This document shows positions 31,181 to 37,261 of a DNA stretch of 37,261 bases, piece after piece; within the stretch, counting starts at the first letter, position 1, and every line of letters begins with the position of its first letter. The notes under the pieces are model-generated. The model worked only from the letters and a program-made list of their open reading frames with translations, made no database searches and was not told the DNA's origin. Position numbers and translations under genes: made by a program. This stretch comes from an uncultured Ideonella sp. (lineage in GTDB: Bacteria; Pseudomonadota; Gammaproteobacteria; Burkholderiales; Burkholderiaceae), in contig CAMLGG010000015.1 in the NCBI GenBank assembly GCA_946479475.1, forward strand, positions 1 through 37,261, in the 5' to 3' direction.

Positions 31181-33301
31181 ATGACCCTCCGGTTCGATCC
31201 CGCCGACGAAGGACGGGACCCACGCCTCGCGGCGTTCTATCGGGCACTGTCCGAGATGGGGCAGGCCATGGTCCGCGTGACGGAGCCGCTGGACCTGTAC
31301 CGCGAGTTGTGCCGAATCGCGGTGGACTGCTGTGGTGCCCGCATGGCCTGGCTCGGCCTGGTCGCCGGGCAGGAGGTGGAGCCGGTGGCGTGGGCCGGTG
31401 GTGCGGAGCGCTACACGGCCGGCCTGCACCTGGCCGCCGCGGCGCCCGAGGATCGCGACGAGGACCTGGGCCCGACGGCCTATGCGCTGCGCACCGGGCT
31501 AGCCTGCCTGAACGAAGACTTCCACACCGATCCGCGCACCGTGCCGTTCCGCGCGCGGGCGGCGGCCTTCGGAGTCGGCTCCTCCGGCGCCTTTCCCATC
31601 CGCCGCGGCGGCGCCACCATCGGCACGCTGAACGTCTACTACGGGCAGCCGGGCGCCTTCGACCGGCCCTTGCTGGACCTGATCGACCAGCTGGTGCGCG
31701 ACTTGTGCTTCGCGCTGGAGCACATCGACCGCGAGGCGGCGCGGGCCCTGGCCGAGCGTTCCGCCCGCGACCGGCAGGCGCAGCTCGCCGGCATCGTCCG
31801 CACCGCCATGGACGCGATCATCTCGGTGGACGCAAAATTCAAGGTGGTGCTGTTCAACGACGCGGCGGCGCGGATGTTCGGCCTGGCGCCGGAACAGGTG
31901 ATCGGCCGCCCGCTGGACCAGTTGCTGCCGCCGCAGTCCCGTGAGGCGCATGCTGGCTACCTGTCACGTTATGCCGCGAACGGGCTGAGCAGCCGTCGCA
32001 TGGGCGGCACGCGCGAGCTGACGGCCCTGCGCGCCAATGGCGAGTGCTTTCCCATCGAGGCTTCGATCTCGCGCGCCGGCGAGGGCGAGAACCTGCTGAT
32101 GACGGTGATGGCCCGCGACGTGACCCAGATCCGCCAGGCCGAGAAGACCCAGCGGGCCCGCATCGCCGCCGAGGCCGCGAGCCGCGCCAAGACCGAGTTC
32201 CTCTCGCGCATCAGCCACGAGCTGCGCACGCCGATGAACGCGACGCTGGGCTTCACTCGGCTGCTTCGCACCGAGGACCCGGGTCGGCTGAGCGAGCGCC
32301 AGCGCGAGCAGCTCGACCTGGCGCTGCAGGCCGGCGAGCAGCTGCGCCGGCTGATCGACGAGGTGCTCGACATCTCGCGCATAGAGGCCGGCGGCATGTC
32401 GGTGGAGCAGTCCGACTTCGAGTTGTGCGAGCTGCTCGACGGCGTCCTGGGCATGAGCGAGCTGCACGCCCGCGAGTGCGGCGTGACGCTGCAGGCCGGC
32501 TACTCGCCGCACTGCAAGGTGCTCATGCGAACCGACCCCACGCGGCTGCGGCAGGTGCTGCTGAACCTGCTGTCGAACGCCATCAAGTACAACCGCCGCG
32601 GCGGCTGGGTGCGGCTGGAGATCGAGCGCGATCCCTACTTCGTCCACATCCTCGTCCGCGACAACGGCCTGGGGATGTCCGAGGAGCAGAAGGCCCAGCT
32701 CTTCCAGCCCTTCAACCGGCTGGGCCGCGAGGCCAGCGGCGTGCAGGGCACCGGCATCGGCCTGGTGCTGGTGAGGCAGCTCGTCGGCCTGCTGGGCGGC
32801 GAGATCACGCTGGAAAGCGAGGCCGGCCGGGGGACGCTGGTCCGCGTCGCCCTGCCCGCCGGCGAGGGCCGCCCGCTGGCCACCGTCCGCCGGGCCGAGC
32901 TTCCATCGCTGCGCGTTCTGCCCAGGGGCGTCGTGGTGTACGTCGAGGACAACCCGATCAACGTCGTCCTGGTGCAGCAGCTGCTCTCACGCTGGCCGGA
33001 CGTCCGCTTCGTGCCGGCGGTCGACGGCCGGTCGGGCCTGGAGCGCATCCGTGCCCTGCACCCCGACCTGGTGCTGCTCGACATGCAGTTGCCCGACATG
33101 AGCGGGCTGGACGTGTTGCAGGAGCTGAAGTCCCACGAGGCGACGAGCGCCATCCCGGTGGTCGCCCTCTCGGCCAGCGCCGTCCCGCACGACGTGGCGG
33201 CGGCGCGGGCGGCCGGCGTGCTGGACTACTGGACCAAGCCGATCGACTTCGATGCCTTCCTGGAAGCGGCGGCGCGCCTGCTGGGCGGCCTGCGGGACTG
33301 A
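31181..33301 (+). CDS. GAF-PAS hybrid sensor histidine kinase with receiver domain
   Basis: A soluble 706-residue kinase. In order: GAF domain (about 20-185; MGQAMVRVTEPLDLYRELCR, CCGARMAWLGLV), a PAS domain (about 205-325; GIVRTAMDAIISVDA, FNDAAARMFGL), HisKA with phosphoacceptor His346 in RISHELRTP, HATPase (NLLSNAIKYN, DNGLGMS, GTGIGLVL), and a C-terminal receiver with Asp634 in LVLLDMQLPDMSG and the YWTKPI lysine. No membrane segment is seen, so the signal is cytoplasmic. GTG 31175 is an alternative start two codons earlier. An FNR-type box precedes it, which suggests oxygen-linked expression. The final output partner is unknown. Confidence 0.88.
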   Translation: MTLRFDPADEGRDPRLAAFYRALSEMGQAMVRVTEPLDLYRELCRIAVDCCGARMAWLGLVAGQEVEPVAWAGGAERYTAGLHLAAAAPEDRDEDLGPTAYALRTGLACLNEDFHTDPRTVPFRARAAAFGVGSSGAFPIRRGGATIGTLNVYYGQPGAFDRPLLDLIDQLVRDLCFALEHIDREAARALAERSARDRQAQLAGIVRTAMDAIISVDAKFKVVLFNDAAARMFGLAPEQVIGRPLDQLLPPQSREAHAGYLSRYAANGLSSRRMGGTRELTALRANGECFPIEASISRAGEGENLLMTVMARDVTQIRQAEKTQRARIAAEAASRAKTEFLSRISHELRTPMNATLGFTRLLRTEDPGRLSERQREQLDLALQAGEQLRRLIDEVLDISRIEAGGMSVEQSDFELCELLDGVLGMSELHARECGVTLQAGYSPHCKVLMRTDPTRLRQVLLNLLSNAIKYNRRGGWVRLEIERDPYFVHILVRDNGLGMSEEQKAQLFQPFNRLGREASGVQGTGIGLVLVRQLVGLLGGEITLESEAGRGTLVRVALPAGEGRPLATVRRAELPSLRVLPRGVVVYVEDNPINVVLVQQLLSRWPDVRFVPAVDGRSGLERIRALHPDLVLLDMQLPDMSGLDVLQELKSHEATSAIPVVALSASAVPHDVAAARAAGVLDYWTKPIDFDAFLEAAARLLGGLRD

Positions 33302-33305
33302 GGCT

Positions 33306-33821
33306 TCACAGGGCTTCGAGCCGGGACCGCAGTTCCTTCAGGCGATCGGCGAAATCCGGCGCGTCCCGCCATTGCCGAACCTTGCCGACGATGTCGTCCA
33401 CGCTGGCCTGCTTCATCTGCCTGATGTCCTTGGCCATCCCGAGGAAGTCGTCCACCGGCTTGTCGCCCGCTGCCTTCCGGAAGGCGGCTTCGTGCGCCCG
33501 GATGTAGGGCTCGAGCACCTCGGTGGTCCGCCCCAGCTGACGGCCGTAGCTGTAGCGGCTGCCGATCCGGCGCTCTGCCTGCGGGTCGCTGGAGCCGGCG
33601 ACGTTGAAGTTGAACAGGCCCACCTGGCCGACCGCCTCGCCCCAGGCGCGAATCCACTGCGTCACGTCGCCGGACAGGGGCTGGCGCACCTCGAGCGAGC
33701 GCGCGAGCGACTGCAGCCAGGTGCCGTACAGGTCGAGGTAGGTCTGCGGATCGAGCGGGGAGGGCACGGCCTCCTTGTCATTCGCGGCCGTGGCGGCGGG
33801 CACGAGGGCCGATGAAGGCAT
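33306..33821 (-). CDS. Helical cytoplasmic protein of unknown function
   Basis: A 171-residue protein without signal peptide or membrane segment, predicted mostly helical by eye (LDLYGTWLQSLARSLE, LGRTTEVLEPYIRAHEAAF, DIRQMKQASVDDIVGKV, DFADRLKELRSRLEAL). The ATG follows AGGGAG by seven bases. The paired aromatic helices weakly recall polyhydroxyalkanoate-associated helical proteins, but I cannot assign a family. It is convergent with the hybrid kinase gene, with only four bases between the stops. Confidence 0.65.
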   Translation of the reverse strand: MPSSALVPAATAANDKEAVPSPLDPQTYLDLYGTWLQSLARSLEVRQPLSGDVTQWIRAWGEAVGQVGLFNFNVAGSSDPQAERRIGSRYSYGRQLGRTTEVLEPYIRAHEAAFRKAAGDKPVDDFLGMAKDIRQMKQASVDDIVGKVRQWRDAPDFADRLKELRSRLEAL

Positions 33822-33985
33822 GGCTGGGCTCCCTGCGTTGGTGTCGCGCACATGCTAAGCCGCCGTTGTGCACTGCACAATCCCCGATTCGCGGGGCGCT
33901 CGGCGCTCGCCGAGGCGTGAACGGCGAGTCGTCCTACGCCTGCGGGCGCTGGCCGGGCGCAGGCTCGGGTTGGAGGTCATACACC

Positions 33986-34396
33986 ATGGACATCGCTCGC
34001 CTTCCTGCCCTGGCCTGCCTGCTGTTCGCCGTCGCCGCGGGGGCCGCCGGGGCCGCCGCCCCCGCCTCGGCCCCGGCATCCTCGCCTGCCATCGGTGCCT
34101 CGGCGCCGCGTGCGTCCAGGCCCGTCAAGCGCCCCTTGACCGCCGAGGAACTGCGGGAGAGCAGCACCTTTCCGGGCGAGATGCGCCCCGAGGACATGCC
34201 GCCGCCGCAGGTGAAGGTGCCCCTGGGCCGCAAGCCTGCGCCGCCTTCGCCCGCCGAGGCCGGCGCGGCGGCGCAGGACGCCACGATGCCGGGCAAGATC
34301 GACGACCGGGTGGCCCGCTGCAAGGCCCTGCCGGACCTCGCGCAGCGCACGGCCTGCACCCGCGCGCTCGCGGCCAGCGAACCGGTCAGGCGCTGA
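33986..34396 (+). CDS. Small exported Ala/Pro-rich protein
   Basis: A 136-residue protein with a signal peptide (MDIARLPALACLLFAVAAGA, cleavage near AAA). Then comes a Pro/Ala/Ser linker and a charged region with TAEELRESSTFPGEMRPEDM. The C-terminus has two cysteines (DRVARCKALPDLAQRTACTR) that could form one disulfide. The ATG has GGAGGT nine bases upstream. No known domain is recognised; periplasmic localisation is likely. Its end overlaps the convergent PAP2 gene by 11 bases. Confidence 0.65.
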   Translation: MDIARLPALACLLFAVAAGAAGAAAPASAPASSPAIGASAPRASRPVKRPLTAEELRESSTFPGEMRPEDMPPPQVKVPLGRKPAPPSPAEAGAAAQDATMPGKIDDRVARCKALPDLAQRTACTRALAASEPVRR

Positions 34397-35075
34397 CCGG
34401 CACGAGCGCGGGCTCGGCCACGTCGTCGGGCCGCCAGCGCAGCGAAAGCCAGGCGAACGCCCCGCCCAGCAGGGCGCCGGCCACCACGTCGAGCACGACG
34501 TGCTGGCGCACGGCCACCGTCGACCAGGCGATGGCCAGCAGCCAGGCGATGTTGAGCAGGTGCAGGCCTGCCGGCACGCGCGCCGCCTTCAACGCCTGGG
34601 CAAGCCAGGCCGCCGTGAAGACCGCGTAGGCGACGTGCATCGAGGGGCAGGCGTTGCCGGAGGCATCGACACCCCGCAGCATCTCGAAGGCGCCGGAGCC
34701 TTCGCCGGCCGCTGCGAACGGTGGCACGGCCGTCGGCCAGAAGTAGAAGATCGCCAACCCGGCGATGCCCAGGCTGATCGACGAGACGGCGTACACGCGA
34801 AGCTGCGCCGGGTGCAACTGCAGGCCGGGCGCGAGGCCCACGTAGAACCACAGCGACAGGTAGGCCCAGAGCATCCAGGGCTGGAAGGGAACGAGGGCGT
34901 CGAACGCCGTCGCCGGCATGATCGTCACCGCGTGGGCCGGGTAGCGAAGCACGTGGAAATAGCCGACGAAGAACAGCGTGATCACCGCCGTGATCCCGAT
35001 CAGCTTGACGAGGAACAGGCGGCGCACCCGGCGCCACAGGTCCTCGCTCCAGTGCTCGCCGCCTGTTGCCTTCAT
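34386..35075 (-). CDS. PAP2-superfamily membrane phosphatase/phosphotransferase
   Basis: A 229-residue integral membrane protein with about six helices. The PAP2 motifs are PSMH with His147 (NACPSMHVAYAVF) and the R-x-H-x3-D motif with Arg190, His192 and Asp196 (VAVRQHVVLDVVAGALLGG). This is the inositol-phosphorylceramide-synthase-like PAP2_3 branch by layout. The active site would face the periplasmic side, acting on a lipid phosphate or a phospholipid head group. The start overlaps the pirin stop by four bases, so the two are co-translated. Exact substrate unknown. Confidence 0.85.
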   Translation of the reverse strand: MKATGGEHWSEDLWRRVRRLFLVKLIGITAVITLFFVGYFHVLRYPAHAVTIMPATAFDALVPFQPWMLWAYLSLWFYVGLAPGLQLHPAQLRVYAVSSISLGIAGLAIFYFWPTAVPPFAAAGEGSGAFEMLRGVDASGNACPSMHVAYAVFTAAWLAQALKAARVPAGLHLLNIAWLLAIAWSTVAVRQHVVLDVVAGALLGGAFAWLSLRWRPDDVAEPALVPVSA

Positions 35076-36097
35076 GGGTGTTCGATCCGTCCGTCGCCGC
35101 GCCGGGCGAAGCGCAACGCGTCCGGCCCGTGCACCGGCTCGGCGTCCGGCCAGGGCCAGCCGCCGAACTGCGTGCGCTGGTAGTCTGCGAAGGCCTGCCT
35201 GATCTCCTGTTCGGTGTTCATCACGAAGGGCCCGTACTGCATCACCGGCTCGCCGATGGGCCGGCCCTGCAGCAGCAGGAACTCGGCCGTCGCCCCGCCC
35301 CGGTTGAGCAGTTCGACCGGCGTGCCGGCCTGCAGTTCGACGGCGCAGTGGCCGGCCAGGGCCTGGCCGGCGATCGTCACGCCGTCGCCCGCGAAGAAGT
35401 AGAGCTGGCGGCGGGTGCCCTGGCCGTGTGCGGGGGGCAGGGTCCAGGCGGCGCCCGGCTCCAGCCGGATCGTCCAGATGGCCACGTCGCTGCCCTCGGC
35501 CGAGGCCCAGGAGTCCGGCGGCGGGGCGAGGGGGTCGCGTGGCGCGCCCTCCAGCCGGCCGGCCACGCAGAGCACCTCGGCCCGCGCGCCAGAGGGCCCG
35601 GCATCCGTCACCAGGCGGGGAATGTCCCGGCCCCAGAACATCGTGAAGTTCGGCTCGGCCATCTTGCTGCGCGCTGGCAGGTTGAGCCAGATCTGGAACA
35701 GCTCCAGCGGGTTGGGCGCCTCGGTGTCGAGCAGGGGGAACATCTCGCCGTGGACCACGCCCTTGCCGGCGGTCAGCCACTGCACGTCGCCCTCGCCGTA
35801 GCGCGCGGCGGCGCCCAGCGAATCGGCGTGGTCTATCCAGCCGCGGCGGACGATGGTCACCGTCTCGAAGCCGCGATGGGGATGGGGCGGGAAGCCAGGC
35901 ACGGTGTGCCCGTGGTACATGCGCCAGCCGTCGGCGTTGTTGAAATCCTGCCCCAGCTGGTGGCCGGCCAGCGAGGCGGCCGGGCCGTAGCGGCCGTTGG
36001 CCCGCGGATACGGGTCGTCGTGGTGGACGCAGAAGAGGAAGGGATCGACCGTGGGCCAGGGAAATCCCAGGGGCTGGATCTTCAGGATCGGGTTCAT
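35072..36097 (-). CDS. Pirin-family cupin protein
   Basis: A 341-residue bicupin. The N-terminal cupin has the pirin metal ligands His72 and His74 (GFPPHPHRGFETVT) and the later His116 and Glu118 (GKGVVHGEMF). The second cupin, from about residue 195, lacks the full set. Pirins are iron-binding; some act as quercetin 2,3-dioxygenases, others regulate transcription or oxidative stress responses. ATG 36097 begins the standard MNPILKIQPLGFPWPTVDPF start; upstream codons in frame do not look like pirin. Forms an operon with the PAP2 gene. Confidence 0.88.
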   Translation of the reverse strand: MNPILKIQPLGFPWPTVDPFLFCVHHDDPYPRANGRYGPAASLAGHQLGQDFNNADGWRMYHGHTVPGFPPHPHRGFETVTIVRRGWIDHADSLGAAARYGEGDVQWLTAGKGVVHGEMFPLLDTEAPNPLELFQIWLNLPARSKMAEPNFTMFWGRDIPRLVTDAGPSGARAEVLCVAGRLEGAPRDPLAPPPDSWASAEGSDVAIWTIRLEPGAAWTLPPAHGQGTRRQLYFFAGDGVTIAGQALAGHCAVELQAGTPVELLNRGGATAEFLLLQGRPIGEPVMQYGPFVMNTEQEIRQAFADYQRTQFGGWPWPDAEPVHGPDALRFARRGDGRIEHP

Positions 36098-36167
36098 GGG
36101 GCTGTCGTCGTCGCGCGTCCGGGAAGACCCGACCATAACGCCAAGACCGGGCCCAGGCCGGTCGTCA

Positions 36168-36196
36168 CATATTTTTTGAATCTTGACTGCGGTCAA
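36168..36196 (-). promoter_or_regulatory. Possible promoter of the pirin-PAP2 operon
   Basis: On the minus strand TTGACC (36191-36196) and AATATG (36168-36173) are 17 bases apart, giving a start near 36161 and a leader of about 64 bases to the pirin ATG. The -35 hexamer lies inside the FNR-type palindrome that faces the PAS gene, so one regulator could control both directions. The -10 match is only three of six. Confidence 0.3.
36183..36196. promoter_or_regulatory. FNR-type palindrome upstream of the PAS/frc genes
   Basis: TTGACTGCGGTCAA is a perfect inverted repeat (TTGAC-N4-GTCAA) of the CRP/FNR spacing. It is centred about 81 bases before the PAS gene start. Class II activation would put transcription start near 36231 and a leader of about 40 bases, a reasonable geometry. 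The half-sites differ from ideal TTGAT by one base each. Confidence 0.5.
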
Positions 36197-36270
36197 CGGC
36201 CGCTTCAGAGCTGCCCACGCACAGTCTTCCCAGGCGTTTGGCCCCGACAGAGGGTGACAGGAGACTGGCC

Positions 36271-36711
36271 GTGAGCACTTCCATCGATTTCGAGCAACTC
36301 GTGCGGGGCATGGGCGATGCCGTCGTCGTCAGCGACGCCCACGGCGCCATCGTGGTGTGGAACGCCGCGGCCACCCGCCTTTTCGGTTTCAGCGAGGAAG
36401 AGGCGCTGGGCCAGCCGCTGGACCTCATCATCCCCGACCGCCTGCGCGGCCGCCACAACGAAGGCTACGCCAAGACGGTGGAGACCGGCATCACGCGCTA
36501 CGGCACTTCGCTGCTGAAGGTACCCGCGCTGCACAAGGACGGCCGCCAACTCTCGATCGCCTTCACCGTCGCGCTGCTGACCGGCGCCCAGGGCGAGGTG
36601 CAGGGCGTGGCCGCGGTCATCCGCGACGACACTGCCCGCTTCAACGAGGACCGTGCCATGCGCCGCCGCATCGCCGAGCTCGAGCAGGCCGCCGCGCGCA
36701 GCGCCGCCTGA
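36271..36711 (+). CDS. Stand-alone PAS domain protein
   Basis: A 146-residue protein made almost entirely of one PAS domain (FEQLVRGMGDAVVVSDAHGA, IVVWNAAATRLFGFSEEEAL, LDLIIPDRLRGRHNEGY). It ends in a short coiled coil (RAMRRRIAELEQAAARSAA). No kinase or DNA-binding output is present, so it must signal through a partner. GTG 36271 is chosen because AGGAGA lies eight bases upstream. It is preceded by an FNR-type palindrome and followed after 33 bases by frc on the same strand, which suggests an operon. A heme, flavin or small-molecule ligand is possible; none is diagnosed. Confidence 0.85.
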   Translation: MSTSIDFEQLVRGMGDAVVVSDAHGAIVVWNAAATRLFGFSEEEALGQPLDLIIPDRLRGRHNEGYAKTVETGITRYGTSLLKVPALHKDGRQLSIAFTVALLTGAQGEVQGVAAVIRDDTARFNEDRAMRRRIAELEQAAARSAA

Positions 36712-36744
36712 ACCAGATCTTTCATTGATATCGGAGACCTCGCG

Positions 36745-37261
36745 ATGGACAAGAAGGCGCTGAGCGGCGTGCGCATCCTCGATTTCACCCACGTGCAGTC
36801 AGGCCCGACCTGCACGCAGCTGCTGGCGTGGTTCGGGGCCGACGTGATCAAGGTGGAGCGGCCCGGCGAAGGCGATGCCACGCGCGGCCAGTTGCGCGAC
36901 ATCCCCGACGCGGACAGCCTCTACTTCACCATGCTCAACCACAACAAGCGCTCGATCACGCTCGACGCCAAGAAGCCGAAAGGCAAGCAGGTGCTGGAGT
37001 CGCTGATCAAGCACTGCGACGTGCTGGTCGAGAACTTCGCGCCCGGCGCGATGGAGCGCATGGGCCTGAGCTGGGAGCACATCCAGAAGCTCAACCCGCG
37101 CATGATCGTCGGCTCGGTCAAGGGCTTCGGCCCCGGCCGCTACGAGGACTGCAAGGTCTACGAGAACGTGGCGCAGTGCGCCGGCGGCGCGGCCTCCACC
37201 ACCGGATTCGACGACGGCCCGCCGGTGGTCAGCGGCGCGCAGATCGGCGACAGCGGCACCG
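36745..37261 (+). CDS. frc: Formyl-CoA:oxalate CoA-transferase (partial, runs off the window)
   Basis: The first 172 residues of a family III (CaiB/BaiF) CoA transferase. The N-terminus ([20 protein letters not shown]), the [17 protein letters not shown] block, the [18 protein letters not shown] block and the catalytic-aspartate region AQIGDSG match Frc of Oxalobacter very closely as I remember it. Frc activates oxalate to oxalyl-CoA for decarboxylation by Oxc. The ATG follows GGAGA by about nine bases. Oxc, if present, should lie downstream, outside the window. Other family III transferases are less likely given the diagnostic blocks. Confidence 0.9.
   Translation, partial: MDKKALSGVRILDFTHVQSGPTCTQLLAWFGADVIKVERPGEGDATRGQLRDIPDADSLYFTMLNHNKRSITLDAKKPKGKQVLESLIKHCDVLVENFAPGAMERMGLSWEHIQKLNPRMIVGSVKGFGPGRYEDCKVYENVAQCAGGAASTTGFDDGPPVVSGAQIGDSGT

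Noticed and set aside
1..37261. CRISPR arrays, tRNA or rRNA genes, insertion sequences, toxin-antitoxin or phage-defence genes
   Set aside because: None was seen on reading both strands: no regularly spaced repeats, no cloverleaf-like or rRNA-like stretches, and no transposase or nuclease-type proteins.

Overview
The window is about 37 kb of very GC-rich, gene-dense DNA. Operons are tightly packed, GTG and TTG starts are frequent, and four LysR regulators are each transcribed divergently from an operon. Gene content and protein sequences (a nag-type salicylate/gentisate cluster, a TRAP transporter, malonate decarboxylase subunits, formyl-CoA transferase) point to a beta-proteobacterium of the Burkholderiales, plausibly a Rubrivivax/Leptothrix/Methylibium-like lineage. 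This placement is by eye. I see no rRNA, tRNA, insertion sequence, phage gene or CRISPR array.

Layout. (1) 38-5997: a salicylate 5-hydroxylase and gentisate cleavage operon. It reads nagAa-nagI-nagK-nagG-nagH-nagAb on the minus strand, divergent from the LysR gene nagR, with a perfect T-N11-A palindrome between them. It would convert salicylate to gentisate, then maleylpyruvate, then pyruvate plus a C4 acid; no maleylpyruvate isomerase is present. (2) 6144-9367: two tandem paralogous secreted jelly-roll-like proteins, overlapping a LytS-type histidine kinase and a LytTR response regulator. (3) 9398-18543: a mixed accessory stretch with a lipoprotein esterase, a fatty acid hydroxylase/LysR divergent pair, a GloVer-repeat secreted protein, an S8 protease, a potassium-channel-like protein with a degenerate selectivity filter, a PaiB-like FMN protein, a small hydrophilic protein and a GST. 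(4) 18551-24281: a five-gene operon (MDR oxidoreductase, MBL hydrolase, theta-like GST, VOC protein, tri-heme cytochrome c) divergent from a LysR gene. (5) 24326-31115: a TRAP transporter (dctP-dctQ-dctM) in one operon with mdcA, mdcC and a hemerythrin-like gene, divergent from another LysR gene. The decarboxylase and cofactor genes of malonate decarboxylase are missing. (6) 31132-37261: a GAF-PAS hybrid histidine kinase and a stand-alone PAS protein, both preceded by FNR-type palindromes; a helical hypothetical protein; a secreted small protein; a PAP2/pirin pair; and the start of frc (formyl-CoA:oxalate CoA-transferase), cut by the window end.

The most unusual points are the orphan mdcA-mdcC pair with TRAP and hemerythrin genes, the secreted-sensor/LytS/LytTR unit, the glutathione-type operon ending in a tri-heme cytochrome, the channel whose filter reads GMGS instead of GYGD, and two GC-rich palindromic repeats that alter the ends of nearby coding regions. 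All family assignments come from reading the sequences without database searches.
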